A stretch of DNA of 64,000 bases from Prevotella sp. (GCA_024684515.1 JAIKWS010000116.1:1-64000); one strand, 5' to 3'. Shown: positions 25,762 through 35,654, numbered from the stretch's first letter. Notes: generated from the letters alone by a model not told the origin. Numbers and translations: made by a program.

Positions 25762-26352
25762 ATGGCTATCAAAGTAATTGCACAACTACGTGAAGTGAAG
25801 CTTGGCAAGAATCCAGGCATGAAGTTCGTGATGCGTCCCGACCTCTACGCTCCGATCAACGAGAAGAAGGTGTTCAGCGAGGCATCCACCCACAGCGGCA
25901 TCTCTGTGGGCGTGATCAAGGCCGCCTGGGATGCCGCCGGCGAGGTCATCCGCACCTGGGCCACCGAGGGTCACAGCGTACCCCTGCCCGGTCTTGGCAC
26001 GATGCGCTTCGGTGTTCGCTCGAAGGCTGTTGCCGACCTGGAGGACGTGAAGACGTCGCTCATCAGCGTGCGCCGCATCATCTTCACCCCCAACACGGAC
26101 GTGAAGGACGAGCTGCGGAACACCAGCATCCAGATCACCTGCCTCGACGAGGAGGGCAACGTGCTGAAGCGCGTGACGTCGGGCGACAGCGGCGAGGTGG
26201 AGGACAACGATCCCGAGACCACCAGCGGCACCGGCGACACCAGCGGCACCGGCGACAGCAGCGGCACCGGCACCAGCACCGGCGACAGCAGCGGCAGCGG
26301 CACCACCCCCACTGGCGGTGACGATCCCGGCGAGAACGGCGACATGAACTAG
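25762..26352 (+). CDS. HU-HIG family DNA-binding protein with Ser/Gly/Thr-rich tail
   Basis: The 196-residue protein has an HU/IHF-like domain in residues 1-125: MAIKVIAQLREV, then STHSGISVGVIKAAWDAAGEVI (helical dimerisation region) and LPGLGTMRFGVRSKAV (the segment corresponding to the HU DNA-binding arm). Residues 150-196 are low-complexity SGTGD/SSGTG repeats. HU domains with a glycine-rich tail form the HU-HIG group, abundant in Bacteroidota. The start at 25762 fits the domain start; an earlier in-frame start would add 32 residues of unlikely sequence. The gene is GC-rich and follows the P/Q repeat field. Confidence 0.85.
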   Translation: MAIKVIAQLREVKLGKNPGMKFVMRPDLYAPINEKKVFSEASTHSGISVGVIKAAWDAAGEVIRTWATEGHSVPLPGLGTMRFGVRSKAVADLEDVKTSLISVRRIIFTPNTDVKDELRNTSIQITCLDEEGNVLKRVTSGDSGEVEDNDPETTSGTGDTSGTGDSSGTGTSTGDSSGSGTTPTGGDDPGENGDMN

Positions 26353-26688
26353 CTGCATACCCCAGGCCACATACCCCTGCCCCTCCCAAAGAGGCCTAAG
26401 TGGAGGGGAGGGGCTGCGCGCCCCCGCTGTTGGTGGCTCAGACCCGAAACGCGCCAGCCGTTCAGTAGGTCGGTGGTCCACGGACATAGTCCCCTTCCCG
26501 TCCGCACCCCGCACGAAAGCGCTTGCTTGATAAGTGACGATTTGTATGTGCTGTTCATTTTCTTGAAATAATGTAACGGTCAGCGGTTCTTTAACAACTT
26601 TTAAACCGTCATGCTTTGGCTGCATTCAGATAATGCGTATCTTTGCAGAGAATTTGGTTTAATATCACACAACTACTAAAAGCTTCTT
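26353..26688. other. GC-rich spacer after the HU-HIG gene
   Basis: The first 180 bases are markedly GC-rich and hold a possible terminator (CCCCTCC at 26380-26386 with GGAGGGG at 26402-26408) and other short stems. They may be untranslated RNA or decayed sequence; no gene is seen. From about 26550 the composition returns to normal and the galactanase promoter begins. Confidence 0.5.
26615..26645 (+). promoter_or_regulatory. promoter of the GH53 gene
   Basis: TTTG (26615-26618), 19-base spacer, TATCTTTG (26638-26645), 43 bases ahead of the GH53 start codon. Confidence 0.8.
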
Positions 26689-27789
26689 ATGATGAAAAAA
26701 CTAATCTTTGTCTTATCTGCATTCATGGCCCTGCCCATGATGGTAGGCGCTCAGACCGCCAGCGATTTTGTGAAGGGTGCCGACGTAGGATTCCTTACGG
26801 GACAGGAACGGCACGGCGTGGTGTTCCACGACCGTAGCGGTCGCGAGCGGGAGTGCCTGGAACTACTGAAGAACGATTACCAGATCAATGCCATCCGCAT
26901 GCGAGTATGGGTGAACCCCCGTGGAGGCTCGTGCGACAAGAACGAGCTGCTGGCGATGGCCAAGAGAGTGAAGGCCCTCGATATGGATCTGATGGTCGAT
27001 TTCCACTATAGCGACTCATGGGCAGACCCAGCCAAGCAGCCTATACCCAAGGCCTGGATGGGGCATAGCTTCGAGCAGATGAAAGAGGACCTGCGCCAGC
27101 ATACCATCGAGGTGCTGTCGCTGCTGAAGGAAAACGATATCAAGCCGCGATGGGTGCAGGTGGGCAATGAGACCACCAATGGCCTGCTGTGGAATGTGAA
27201 GACCAACGAGCGGGGATGGGAGGTGAAAGACGAGAAGGGCAACACTATCGTCACCGAGTCGATGGGGCATATCAAGACACATCCGGAGCAGTATGCCGGC
27301 TTCATTGGTGCTGGCTACGATGCCGTGAAGGAGGTATTCCCAGACGCTATCGTCATCGTCCATCTGGACAGAGGACACCGGCAGGACCTCTATGACCACA
27401 ACCTGGATACGATACTGAAGTATGGCGGAAAGTTCGATATGGTGGGTATGTCGCTCTATCCCTATTGGGCTATGGATGGCCATCCGGAGCTGAATGCCGA
27501 CGATATCATCACCGATTGTATGGCTAACATCCGTCACGTCAGCGAGAAGTACAAATGCGATGTGATGATTGTGGAGACGGGTTTCGAAGTCAACGAACAG
27601 AAGCCAGAGGTGATGGAGGAAGGCAAGCGACAGCTGACACGAGTGATCCGCGAATCACGCTCACAGACAGGCGGTCACTGCAGGGGTGTCTTCTACTGGG
27701 AGCCACAATGCCAGCCAGGCGGCTACAAACTGGGGGCCTTCGACAGGAATGCGGCACCAACAGTCATCATGGACGGATTCCTGGAATAA
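26689..27789 (+). CDS. secreted endo-beta-1,4-galactanase, GH53
   Basis: GH53 enzymes cut beta-1,4-galactan in type I arabinogalactan of pectin. The 366-residue product has a signal peptide (1-21, ending MMVGAQ). The barrel shows NAIRMRVWVNPRGG (67-80), VDFHYSDSWADP (103-114), acid/base E161 in VQVGNETTNG and nucleophile E296 in MIVETGFE. GVFYWEPQC near 335 is the conserved C-terminal strand. Length is typical and ATG ATG gives two adjacent starts. It is a single gene without SusC/SusD neighbours, so the encoded activity is dispersed from any utilisation locus. Confidence 0.95.
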   Translation: MMKKLIFVLSAFMALPMMVGAQTASDFVKGADVGFLTGQERHGVVFHDRSGRERECLELLKNDYQINAIRMRVWVNPRGGSCDKNELLAMAKRVKALDMDLMVDFHYSDSWADPAKQPIPKAWMGHSFEQMKEDLRQHTIEVLSLLKENDIKPRWVQVGNETTNGLLWNVKTNERGWEVKDEKGNTIVTESMGHIKTHPEQYAGFIGAGYDAVKEVFPDAIVIVHLDRGHRQDLYDHNLDTILKYGGKFDMVGMSLYPYWAMDGHPELNADDIITDCMANIRHVSEKYKCDVMIVETGFEVNEQKPEVMEEGKRQLTRVIRESRSQTGGHCRGVFYWEPQCQPGGYKLGAFDRNAAPTVIMDGFLE

Positions 27790-27898
27790 GACATCTCTCT
27801 GACTATACAAGTCCCTTGGCGTTCTTCAAAAAAAAGAATGTCAAGGGCATTGTCTTGCAGGCTGGCAGCTCCATCATTACGAGAAAACTCAAATAAAA

Positions 27899-27930
27899 TT
27901 TGGTTTTCTTCTCACTTATTCGTACTTTTG
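27899..27930 (+). promoter_or_regulatory. promoter of DUF2027-nadE-glucosaminidase operon
   Basis: TTTG (27899-27902), 20-base spacer, TACTTTTG (27923-27930), 22 bases before the start codon. The region between and around the boxes is almost identical to the pheT promoter at 46812-46843. Confidence 0.87.
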
Positions 27931-27952
27931 CACTTTAAAACGATATAAAGAT

Positions 27953-29023
27953 ATGAAGATAGGAGATAATGTGAGGTTTCTTAGTGAGATTGGAGGTGGC
28001 CGTGTGGCTGGTTTCCAGGGTAAGAATATCGTGCTGGTGGAAGACGAGGATGGCTTCCAGGTGCCAATGCCGGTCAGCGAGGTGGTTGTAGTGGGAGAAG
28101 AGAACTACGACACCAGTCGCATCGTGGAGGTGAAGCAGCAACAGCGCAGGCAACAGCAGGAGAAGGCTACGGAGACGGAGCCTGCCGACAAGCCTGTCAC
28201 CTTCCGCCCTCAGCCAGAGGAGCGACGGGGTGGTGAGCAGCTGTCTGCCTACCTGGCCTTTGTGCCGATGGAGGTGAAGATGCTCAGTCATACACGCTTC
28301 GAGGCCTATCTGGTCAATGATTCCAATTATTATCTGCGATATACCTATCTCTCGGCAGAGAACAACGGATGGCGGCTGAGGAGTACTGACGAGGTGGAGC
28401 CCAACACCAAGTTGTTTATAGAGGAGTTTGGACAGCAGGACCTGAACCAGCTGGAGCGTGTTGCCGTGCAATTGGTGGCGTATAAGCGTGACAAGTCGTT
28501 TCTGATGAAACCCACCATCGACGTGCAGTTGCGTATAGACGGTGTGAAGTTCTTCAAGCTACACACATTCCAGGACAGTGACTTCTTCGAGCAGCCGGCA
28601 CTGGTCTATACGCTGGTAGAGAACGATAAGGTGGTGAGACCTCTGGTCATTGACACACAGGAACTGAAAGCCAATATGTACAAGCCCAAGATGGAAGCAG
28701 CTCCCAAAGTGCAGCCTGCCAGGACGTCAAAAGACGACAATGGCCCGGTGGTAGTAGACCTGCACGCATCGGAACTGTTGGAAACCACAGCGGGAATGTC
28801 GTCTTCAGACATCCTGAACTATCAGCTGGACGTCTTCCGCAAGACACTGAAGGATTTCGAGAAGAAAAAGGGTACCCAAATCGTGTTCATACACGGCAAG
28901 GGTGAGGGCGTGCTGAGGAAGGCACTGGTCAACGAGCTGCAATACCGCTATAAGTCATATAGTTATCAGGACGCATCGTTTCAGGAATACGGCTATGGTG
29001 CCACACAGGTAACCATCAAATAA
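27953..29023 (+). CDS. DUF2027 and Smr-domain protein
   Basis: The 356-residue protein has a small SH3-like N-terminus ([20 protein letters not shown]), a Gln-rich linker near 60-75, a DUF2027 beta-rich middle (about 95-230) and a C-terminal Smr domain. The Smr part shows [11 protein letters not shown] near 262 and [16 protein letters not shown] near 310, ending [10 protein letters not shown]. Smr domains of MutS2 type are nucleic-acid nicking or ribosome-associated modules. There is no MutS ATPase, so it is not MutS2 itself. It leads an operon with nadE (27-base gap). Confidence 0.88.
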   Translation: MKIGDNVRFLSEIGGGRVAGFQGKNIVLVEDEDGFQVPMPVSEVVVVGEENYDTSRIVEVKQQQRRQQQEKATETEPADKPVTFRPQPEERRGGEQLSAYLAFVPMEVKMLSHTRFEAYLVNDSNYYLRYTYLSAENNGWRLRSTDEVEPNTKLFIEEFGQQDLNQLERVAVQLVAYKRDKSFLMKPTIDVQLRIDGVKFFKLHTFQDSDFFEQPALVYTLVENDKVVRPLVIDTQELKANMYKPKMEAAPKVQPARTSKDDNGPVVVDLHASELLETTAGMSSSDILNYQLDVFRKTLKDFEKKKGTQIVFIHGKGEGVLRKALVNELQYRYKSYSYQDASFQEYGYGATQVTIK

Positions 29024-29050
29024 TATACAAAAGAATAGGAGCTTATCACA

Positions 29051-30973
29051 ATGAATTACGGAATGATAAAAGTGGCTGCCGCTATACCAGGAGTGAGGGT
29101 AGCCGATGTTGACTACAATGTGCAGCAGATGGAAAGCCTCATTGCTCAGGCAGAAGGCAAAGGTGCCGAGATCATTGTCTTCCCCGAGCTATCCCTGACG
29201 GGGTATAGCTGTCAGGACCTTTTCCGCCAACAGCTGTTGCTCGACAAGGCAGAAGAGGGACTGCTCGTCCTGCTCGATTTTACTCGTAAGCTGGATATCA
29301 TCACCGTACTCGGCTTGCCAGTACGCATAGGCTCGCTGCTCTATAACTGTGCTGCGGTGGTGCAACACGGTTGTCTGCTGGGGCTGGTGGCAAAGACCTA
29401 TCTGCCCAACTACAATGAGTTCTACGAGAAGCGCTGGTTCGCTTCTGCTACAGACCTCATCGCCCAGGATGTCTATCTGGCAGGCTCGCCAGTACACGTG
29501 TCGGCAGAGCCACAGGTGTTCCGTACCTGCGACGGTGCCTGCTTTGGCATAGAGATTTGCGAGGACGTGTGGGCACCATTGCCACCGAGCAACAACCTGG
29601 CGCTGGCAGGGGCAGACATCATCCTGAATCTCTCGGCTACCGACGAGCTTATCGGCAAGCACGACTACCTGGTGTCGCTGGTCAGCCAGCAGAGTGCACG
29701 CATGATGTGTGGCTATGTCTACAGTAGCTGTGGCTTTGGCGAATCGACACAGGATGTGGTGTATGGCGGCAATGCCCTGATTTTCGAGAATGGCAAGCTG
29801 CTGGCACAGGCAAGCCGCTTCTCGCTGGACCCACAGCTGAGGATACAGCAGATAGACATCGACCGCCTGCGTTCGGAGCGGCAGAACAATACTACGTTTC
29901 GCACGGCTCAGGATGGTGCAGTAGCACACTTCGTAGACTGTAAGCCTATAGCACCGCGCGACTTTGAACTGATCCGTTCGGTAAATGCCCATCCCTTCAT
30001 TCCTGCCGACGACAAGATGGCACAGAGCTGTGAGGAGATACTGAATATCCAGACCCTGGGACTGGTGAAGCGCTTGCAGCACACCCACTGCGACAAGGCC
30101 GTGATAGGCATCAGCGGTGGACTCGATTCCACGCTGGCACTGCTCATCGTGGTGCGTGCCTTTGACATGATGGGACTGTCGCGACGGGGCATCATCGGTA
30201 TTACGATGCCGGGCTTTGGCACCACCGATCGCACGCATACCAATGCCGTTGCCCTGATGGAGTCGCTAGGCATCACTCAGCGGGAGATCAGCATCGCAAA
30301 GGCTGTCACACAGCATTTCCTGGATATCGAACACTCGATGCAGGTGCACGATGTGACCTACGAGAACTCGCAGGCCCGCGAGCGTACCCAGATCCTGATG
30401 GATGTGGCCAACCAGGTGGGAGGTATGGTGATAGGTACTGGCGACCTCTCGGAGCTGGCGCTGGGCTGGTGCACGTACAATGGCGACCATATGTCGATGT
30501 ATGGCGTCAATGGTGGGGTGCCGAAGACACTCGTACAGTATCTCATCCGCTATATGGCTCAGCTGCCACTCTTTGCAGGGCAGCGTCACACGCTGATTGA
30601 CGTGGTGGACACCCCCATCTCGCCAGAGCTGACGCCTGCTGATGCAGAAGGAAACATCCAGCAGAAGACAGAGGACCTGGTAGGACCCTACGAATTGCAT
30701 GATTTCTTCCTCTACTATCTGGTCCGCTACGGATTCCGTCCGCAGAAGGTATATATGCTGGCTCAGCATGCCTTTGGAGACCGTTACGACGATGCTACGA
30801 TTAAGAAATGGCTGCAGACCTTCTGTCGCCGCTTCTTCAACCAGCAGTTCAAGCGCTCTTGCCTGCCGGACGGACCTAAGGTGGGTAGTGTGAGCCTCTC
30901 GCCACGAGGCGACTGGCGAATGGCCAGCGATGCAGCCAATACTCTATGGCTAAAGGAATGTGAGTCACTATAA
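29051..30973 (+). CDS. nadE: glutamine-dependent NAD+ synthetase
   Basis: NadE makes NAD from nicotinic acid adenine dinucleotide using glutamine-derived ammonia and ATP. The 640-residue protein is the two-domain form. Residues 1-270 are a nitrilase-type glutaminase with catalytic E46 (FPELSLTGY), K115 (VAKTYLPNYNEF) and C170 (GIEICEDVW). Residues about 325-640 are the synthetase with the PP-loop ISGGLDST near 355 and GTGDLSELALGW near 465. Identification is secure. The glucosaminidase gene follows after six bases. Confidence 0.97.
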   Translation: MNYGMIKVAAAIPGVRVADVDYNVQQMESLIAQAEGKGAEIIVFPELSLTGYSCQDLFRQQLLLDKAEEGLLVLLDFTRKLDIITVLGLPVRIGSLLYNCAAVVQHGCLLGLVAKTYLPNYNEFYEKRWFASATDLIAQDVYLAGSPVHVSAEPQVFRTCDGACFGIEICEDVWAPLPPSNNLALAGADIILNLSATDELIGKHDYLVSLVSQQSARMMCGYVYSSCGFGESTQDVVYGGNALIFENGKLLAQASRFSLDPQLRIQQIDIDRLRSERQNNTTFRTAQDGAVAHFVDCKPIAPRDFELIRSVNAHPFIPADDKMAQSCEEILNIQTLGLVKRLQHTHCDKAVIGISGGLDSTLALLIVVRAFDMMGLSRRGIIGITMPGFGTTDRTHTNAVALMESLGITQREISIAKAVTQHFLDIEHSMQVHDVTYENSQARERTQILMDVANQVGGMVIGTGDLSELALGWCTYNGDHMSMYGVNGGVPKTLVQYLIRYMAQLPLFAGQRHTLIDVVDTPISPELTPADAEGNIQQKTEDLVGPYELHDFFLYYLVRYGFRPQKVYMLAQHAFGDRYDDATIKKWLQTFCRRFFNQQFKRSCLPDGPKVGSVSLSPRGDWRMASDAANTLWLKECESL

Positions 30974-30979
30974 GCGTAA

Positions 30980-31921
30980 ATGTATAGGGGGATGAGAATG
31001 ATGACAGTACGTAACAGACAATTATTGGTGTTGCTGACCCTGTTGGCAACGATGGTACTGAATGCCAGTGCGCAGACATCCCAGCGGTATAAGCAGTACA
31101 TAGAACGCTATCGTGACATTGCCATAGAGCAGATGCTGAAATGGAAGGTGCCCGCCAGCATCACTCTGGCACAGGGACTGCTGGAGTCGGCAGCCGGACA
31201 GAGCACGCTGGCAACAGAGGGAAACAACCATTTTGGCATCAAGTGTCACGGATGGACGGGACGTACCGTCTATCGCGACGACGATAGGAAGAACGAGTGC
31301 TTCCGGGCCTATAGCAGCGCCTACGAGTCGTTTGAGGACCACTCGAGGTTTCTGGCCAAAGGGCAACGCTATCGCAAGCTGTTCTCGTTGAAGATAACTG
31401 ACTATAAAGGATGGGCACGAGGGCTAAAGGCTGCTGGCTATGCCACCAATCCACAATATGCCCAGAGCCTGATCAATATCATAGAAAGCAACGGCCTGAG
31501 CCAGTATGACAAGGCCAAGAACTACGATAAGTTCCTGGTGGAACGTTCGCACGACGGAAATGTCAACGGACAGCCGCTACATCCTATCTATGTCTTTAAC
31601 AAAAACTATTATCTCTATGCCCGTCAGGGAGATACGTTCAAGACCCTGGCTGAAGAGATAGGCATTTCCTATCGTAAGCTGGCACGCTACAACGAGCGCG
31701 ACAAGCGTGATCGTCTGGAGCCAGGCGAGATCGTGTGGCTGAAAAAGAAACAAAAGAAAGCACCGAAGGAGTTCAAGGGACTGCCACACACGGTGGCTGC
31801 TGGCGAGTCGATGTACACCATCGCGCAGAAGTACGGCATCAGACTGCAATCGCTCTACAAGCTCAACCGCCTCACACCTGATTACAGTATTCAGGTGGGC
31901 GACGTGCTGAGACTGAGATAG
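30980..31921 (+). CDS. secreted glucosaminidase (GH73) with LysM domains
   Basis: The 313-residue protein has a signal peptide (about 10-32, ending NASAQ). A GH73 N-acetylglucosaminidase domain covers about 40-190: LAQGLLESAAGQSTLA with probable catalytic E69, then NNHFGIKCHGWTG and YRAYSS-type segments. LysM-like segments follow near 205-250 (YARQGDTFKTLAEEIGI) and at 268-313 (HTVAAGESMYTIAQKYGI). It should cut peptidoglycan glycan strands in the periplasm or during division. Later in-frame starts at 30992 and 30998 are possible and would not change the mature protein. Confidence 0.92.
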   Translation: MYRGMRMMTVRNRQLLVLLTLLATMVLNASAQTSQRYKQYIERYRDIAIEQMLKWKVPASITLAQGLLESAAGQSTLATEGNNHFGIKCHGWTGRTVYRDDDRKNECFRAYSSAYESFEDHSRFLAKGQRYRKLFSLKITDYKGWARGLKAAGYATNPQYAQSLINIIESNGLSQYDKAKNYDKFLVERSHDGNVNGQPLHPIYVFNKNYYLYARQGDTFKTLAEEIGISYRKLARYNERDKRDRLEPGEIVWLKKKQKKAPKEFKGLPHTVAAGESMYTIAQKYGIRLQSLYKLNRLTPDYSIQVGDVLRLR

Positions 31922-31946
31922 ATGGCCCCCAGGCTATGAGAACTTG

Positions 31947-33524
31947 TTATCGCAGGATGTCGTAGTGGAAATAGTCGAAGCAGGCTTTCCCGCCAGTAAC
32001 ACCTGTGGCATTATATAGATACAGGCCTGTGCGTGCCCCCTTCCAACTGCCCATCCGTAAGGTAAAGGGTTCGCCAACGGGTGAGAATTTCTTCCCGTCT
32101 GTGCTGACGCCAAAGGAATGTTGGTTCTGTTGGCTGTTGATATTTGCTTTCAGATAGACCGTATGCTGCTTGAATGGTTGGACAATGGTACGCTGTCCGT
32201 CATGTTCCAGATAGAGTGAATAGCGGCCGTTCTCCTTGAGAATACCAATGCCCATGAAACGATTGCCCATGCAGAGCAATCCCACGTGATCACCGTTTTT
32301 CAGAGCTGAGCAGTCAATCTTGGTGACGGCCTCGCTTTCGAATCCCATTGTCTTCTGGGTGAGCATGTTGCGGCAAGTCATCAAGTTGGCGGCAGGAAGG
32401 GCGTGCAGGGTGAGCCAGCCTTTCTTCTCGCTGAGGCTCCAGGCGTCGTCTACGGGGTTGTGATTCCACTGCCATTGCAGTCCCAGAGCACGTTGCTGCT
32501 GTCCTACCCAATAGCGTTGGTCGCCAGAGAATTCATCTGAGGTGGCAGGCAGATGGGCAGAGGTGTTGGCAGAAGCATTAGGCGTTGTCCATACGGCTAC
32601 AGGCTCTCCGATGCCATTGCCGTCGATATCAACACCCATCAGTGGCCAGTCGTCTTTCCATCTGGCGGGCTGCAGGTGGACCACACGTCCCAGGGGATGC
32701 GTCTCCTGAAAGTGATAGAACCACCATTGGCCGTCGGGGGTGTCGACCAGCGCTCCCTGATGAGGGCCATTGATGGCTGTGCTACCCTGTTCAAGTACGA
32801 CTCGCTTCTCGTAGGGCCCATAGATGTTCTTGGAGCGAAGAACGGTCTGCCAGCCACCACCTACTCCTCCCTCAGGAATAATGATGTAATAGAATTCATT
32901 GCGCTTGAGGAATTTCGTGCCCTCTGCCACAGGACCAGTATAGACGGTCACACCATCGTCGAGGAGCTCACGTCCGTCGGGTGTCATCTTGTGGATGATG
33001 ATGGGACCTGCACGATGACGGCTCCTGCCTAGATAGGCCTGTCCGTCGTCGTCCCAGAGCGGGCACGGGTCTTCCCATTTGGCGATAGCCTTTACGCAAT
33101 GCAGGGGGCTCCAGGGACCAGCGGGGTCTGTTGCCGTTGACATGAAGAGCCCCTCGTCGGGGGTGCAGAAATAGACGTAGAACTTGCCCTCGTGCCAGCG
33201 GATGGCAGGTGCCCACGAGCCACCGGCATAGTGCATGTTCTGGTCCCATCCGGGAAGTGCGAAGCGGTCGTAGATCTGACTGATGAGGTGCCAGTTGACC
33301 ATATCCTCCGATTCCAGTACCTGCATGCCCAGATAGTGGAAGTCGGAGGCTACCATATAGTACTTGTCATCGACGCGGATAACATCGGGGTCGCTATAGT
33401 CGGCATTCAGTACCGGATTCTTGTACGTGCCGTTATGCTGGTCGCCCCAGTCGATAGCCGGCTGGGCTAGAGTCGTTGAGGCCAGGCAAAAGGCACAGGA
33501 TAGGAGTATGCTGCGATGGTTCAT
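31947..33524 (-). CDS. secreted glycoside hydrolase family 43
   Basis: GH43 enzymes are inverting beta-xylosidases, alpha-arabinofuranosidases or arabinanases. The 525-residue product has a signal peptide (1-20, ending TLAQP). The five-bladed propeller shows base D45 (NADYSDPDVI), the pKa-modulating aspartate D152 (KWEDPCPLWDDDG) and the acid E201 (GPVAEGTKFLKRNE). A C-terminal beta-sandwich (about 330-525) is the usual GH43 accessory domain. Overall it resembles beta-xylosidase/arabinofuranosidase members; substrate is not certain. It is convergent with the glucosaminidase gene and divergent from the ABC-F gene. Confidence 0.92.
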   Translation of the reverse strand: MNHRSILLSCAFCLASTTLAQPAIDWGDQHNGTYKNPVLNADYSDPDVIRVDDKYYMVASDFHYLGMQVLESEDMVNWHLISQIYDRFALPGWDQNMHYAGGSWAPAIRWHEGKFYVYFCTPDEGLFMSTATDPAGPWSPLHCVKAIAKWEDPCPLWDDDGQAYLGRSRHRAGPIIIHKMTPDGRELLDDGVTVYTGPVAEGTKFLKRNEFYYIIIPEGGVGGGWQTVLRSKNIYGPYEKRVVLEQGSTAINGPHQGALVDTPDGQWWFYHFQETHPLGRVVHLQPARWKDDWPLMGVDIDGNGIGEPVAVWTTPNASANTSAHLPATSDEFSGDQRYWVGQQQRALGLQWQWNHNPVDDAWSLSEKKGWLTLHALPAANLMTCRNMLTQKTMGFESEAVTKIDCSALKNGDHVGLLCMGNRFMGIGILKENGRYSLYLEHDGQRTIVQPFKQHTVYLKANINSQQNQHSFGVSTDGKKFSPVGEPFTLRMGSWKGARTGLYLYNATGVTGGKACFDYFHYDILR

Positions 33525-33552
33525 ATTGTATCTAGGTTTGACATTTATGCTG

Positions 33553-33560
33553 CAAAGATA
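33553..33560 (-). promoter_or_regulatory. promoter -7 box (TATCTTTG) of GH43 gene
   Basis: Minus-strand TATCTTTG, 28 bases before the GH43 start. It is divergent from the ABC-F promoter, with only about 40 bases between the two elements. Confidence 0.7.
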
Positions 33561-33599
33561 CGAAATAAATGCGTAAAAAGCATGAAAAGTAAAAATTAA

Positions 33600-33631
33600 T
33601 TTGGTTTTTCGACTGCTTCTTCGTACCTTTG
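33600..33631 (+). promoter_or_regulatory. promoter of ABC-F gene
   Basis: TTTG (33600-33603), 20-base spacer, TACCTTTG (33624-33631), 24 bases before the start codon. The TTTGG extension of the -33 box is shared with the DUF2027 and pheT promoters. Confidence 0.85.
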
Positions 33632-33655
33632 CAGGTCAAACATGTTACGTAACGA

Positions 33656-35626
33656 ATGATTTCTGTAGAAGGACTGAAGGTTGAATTTGGCGTGAAGCCG
33701 CTATTCAGCAACGCAAGTTTTGTGGTCAATGCTCGTGACCGTATTGCCCTGGTGGGCAAGAACGGGGCCGGTAAGTCTACTATGCTGAAGATACTCTGTG
33801 GTATGGAGCGCCCAACAGCAGGTACGGTGAATGTTCAGTCGGACATCACCATTGGCTATCTACCACAGGTGATGAACCTACAGGACGATACGACGGTGCG
33901 TGAGGAAGCACAGAAAGCTTTTGCCGACATGCAGAAGATGAAGGATCGCCTGCAGCGGCTGGAGCGACAGATGAATGAGCGGACAGACTATGAGAGCGAT
34001 GACTACATGCAGCTGGTGGAACTATATACTGCTGAGCACGAGCGATATCTCATGCTGGGGGCAGAAGGTCAGAATGCCGCTATCGAGCGCACTCTCGTGG
34101 GACTGGGATTCCTACGGACGGATTTTGAACGCCCAACACGTGAGTTCTCCGGAGGATGGCGGATGCGTATTGAACTGGCAAAGATCCTGCTGCGACATCC
34201 CGATGTGCTACTGCTCGACGAGCCTACCAACCATCTCGATATTGAAAGCATACAGTGGCTGGAGCTGCTGCTGGCATCTTGGAGCGGGGCTGTGATATTG
34301 GTCAGTCATGATAGGGCCTTTATTAATAATGTGTCGAACCGTACGCTGGAGATCAGCTGTGGTCACGTCGTCGACTATCGTGTGAAGTACGATGAATATG
34401 TGACTCTGAGAAGGGAGCGACGCGAACAGCAGCTTAGGGCTTACGAGAACCAGCAGAAAGAGATGGCTGATATCAGAGAGTTTGTAGAGCGATTCCGCTA
34501 TAAGCCTACGAAAGCCGTACAGGTGCAGCAACGTCTACGTCAGCTGGAGAAAATGGTGCCTATTGAGGTGGATGAGGTCGACAATGCTGCTATGCACCTG
34601 AAGTTTCCACCCTGTCTGAGAAGCGGCGACTATCCCGTCATCTGTGACGAGGTGAAGAAAGCATACGGGCATCTGGTGTTCGAACATGTCAATCTGACTA
34701 TCAAGCGTGGTGAAAAGGTGGCTTTTGTCGGAAAAAACGGCGAAGGAAAGTCAACGCTGGTGAAATGCATCATGAATGAGATTCCCTTCGAGGGAATGCT
34801 GAAGATTGGTCACAATGTGCAGATAGGATACTTTGCCCAGAATCAGGCACAGCTGCTCGACGAGACTCTCACCGTCTTCCAGACCATCGATAATGTGGCA
34901 AAAGGCGATATCCGTCTGCGTATCAACGACATCCTTGGCGCCTTTATGTTTGGAGGAGAGAACAGCGACAAGAAGGTGAAGGTGCTTAGTGGCGGGGAAC
35001 GTAGTCGACTGGCTATGATACGCCTGCTACTCGAACCTGTAAACCTGCTCATCCTCGACGAGCCTACCAACCACCTTGATATGCCTTCGAAAGACGTGTT
35101 GAAGGAAGCCATCAAAGCCTTTGACGGTACAGCCATCATTGTGTCGCATGATCGTGAGTTCCTAGATGGCCTGGTGACGAAGGTCTTTGAGTTTGGTGGC
35201 GGTAAGGTACGTGAACATATCGGTGGCATATACGATTTCCTGCAGACGAAGAAGATTAGCGAACTGAACCAGCTAGGACAGGAAAAGAACGTAACGGGTA
35301 CGTCTAACGTATCGAAAGAGGACGGCACAAATGCTGTGACAAAGTCGGAAGATGCAGCACACAATGCTACCAGCGGAGCACAGGCCTATGCTCAGAGAAA
35401 GGAACAGCAGAAACTGCTGCGTAAGGCAGAAAGGGCTGTGGAGGACTCGGAGAAAAGGATATCCAAGATGGAACAGCGGCTGAAAGAACTCGACCAGTTG
35501 CTCTGCGATCCCGACAAGGCGAGCGATATGACCTTGGTGAGTGAATATACCGATACAAAACGGGCACTAGACCAGGAGGTGGAACGATGGGAGCAACTGA
35601 GTGAGGAACTGGAAACGCTCAATTAA
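33656..35626 (+). CDS. ABC-F family ATPase (Uup/YheS-like)
   Basis: The 656-residue cytoplasmic protein has two ABC domains and no membrane segment. The first has VGKNGAGKST near 35 and LLLDEPTNHLD near 185; the second has VGKNGEGKST near 360 and LSGGERSRLAM plus LILDEPTNHLD near 443-470. A charged interdomain linker and a C-terminal coiled coil (about 575-650, QRKEQQKLLRKAERAVEDSE) recall Uup. ABC-F proteins act on ribosomes, as translation factors or in antibiotic resistance. The coiled-coil tail and housekeeping promoter favour a Uup/YheS-like factor over a resistance protein. Confidence 0.92.
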   Translation: MISVEGLKVEFGVKPLFSNASFVVNARDRIALVGKNGAGKSTMLKILCGMERPTAGTVNVQSDITIGYLPQVMNLQDDTTVREEAQKAFADMQKMKDRLQRLERQMNERTDYESDDYMQLVELYTAEHERYLMLGAEGQNAAIERTLVGLGFLRTDFERPTREFSGGWRMRIELAKILLRHPDVLLLDEPTNHLDIESIQWLELLLASWSGAVILVSHDRAFINNVSNRTLEISCGHVVDYRVKYDEYVTLRRERREQQLRAYENQQKEMADIREFVERFRYKPTKAVQVQQRLRQLEKMVPIEVDEVDNAAMHLKFPPCLRSGDYPVICDEVKKAYGHLVFEHVNLTIKRGEKVAFVGKNGEGKSTLVKCIMNEIPFEGMLKIGHNVQIGYFAQNQAQLLDETLTVFQTIDNVAKGDIRLRINDILGAFMFGGENSDKKVKVLSGGERSRLAMIRLLLEPVNLLILDEPTNHLDMPSKDVLKEAIKAFDGTAIIVSHDREFLDGLVTKVFEFGGGKVREHIGGIYDFLQTKKISELNQLGQEKNVTGTSNVSKEDGTNAVTKSEDAAHNATSGAQAYAQRKEQQKLLRKAERAVEDSEKRISKMEQRLKELDQLLCDPDKASDMTLVSEYTDTKRALDQEVERWEQLSEELETLN

Positions 35627-35654
35627 GGAAATAAATATAGATGATATTTTAATT

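Noticed and set aside
26353..26560. Small protein gene after HU-HIG, as seen in some Bacteroides loci
   Set aside because: No short frame with a hydrophobic or basic signature was found in the GC-rich spacer.
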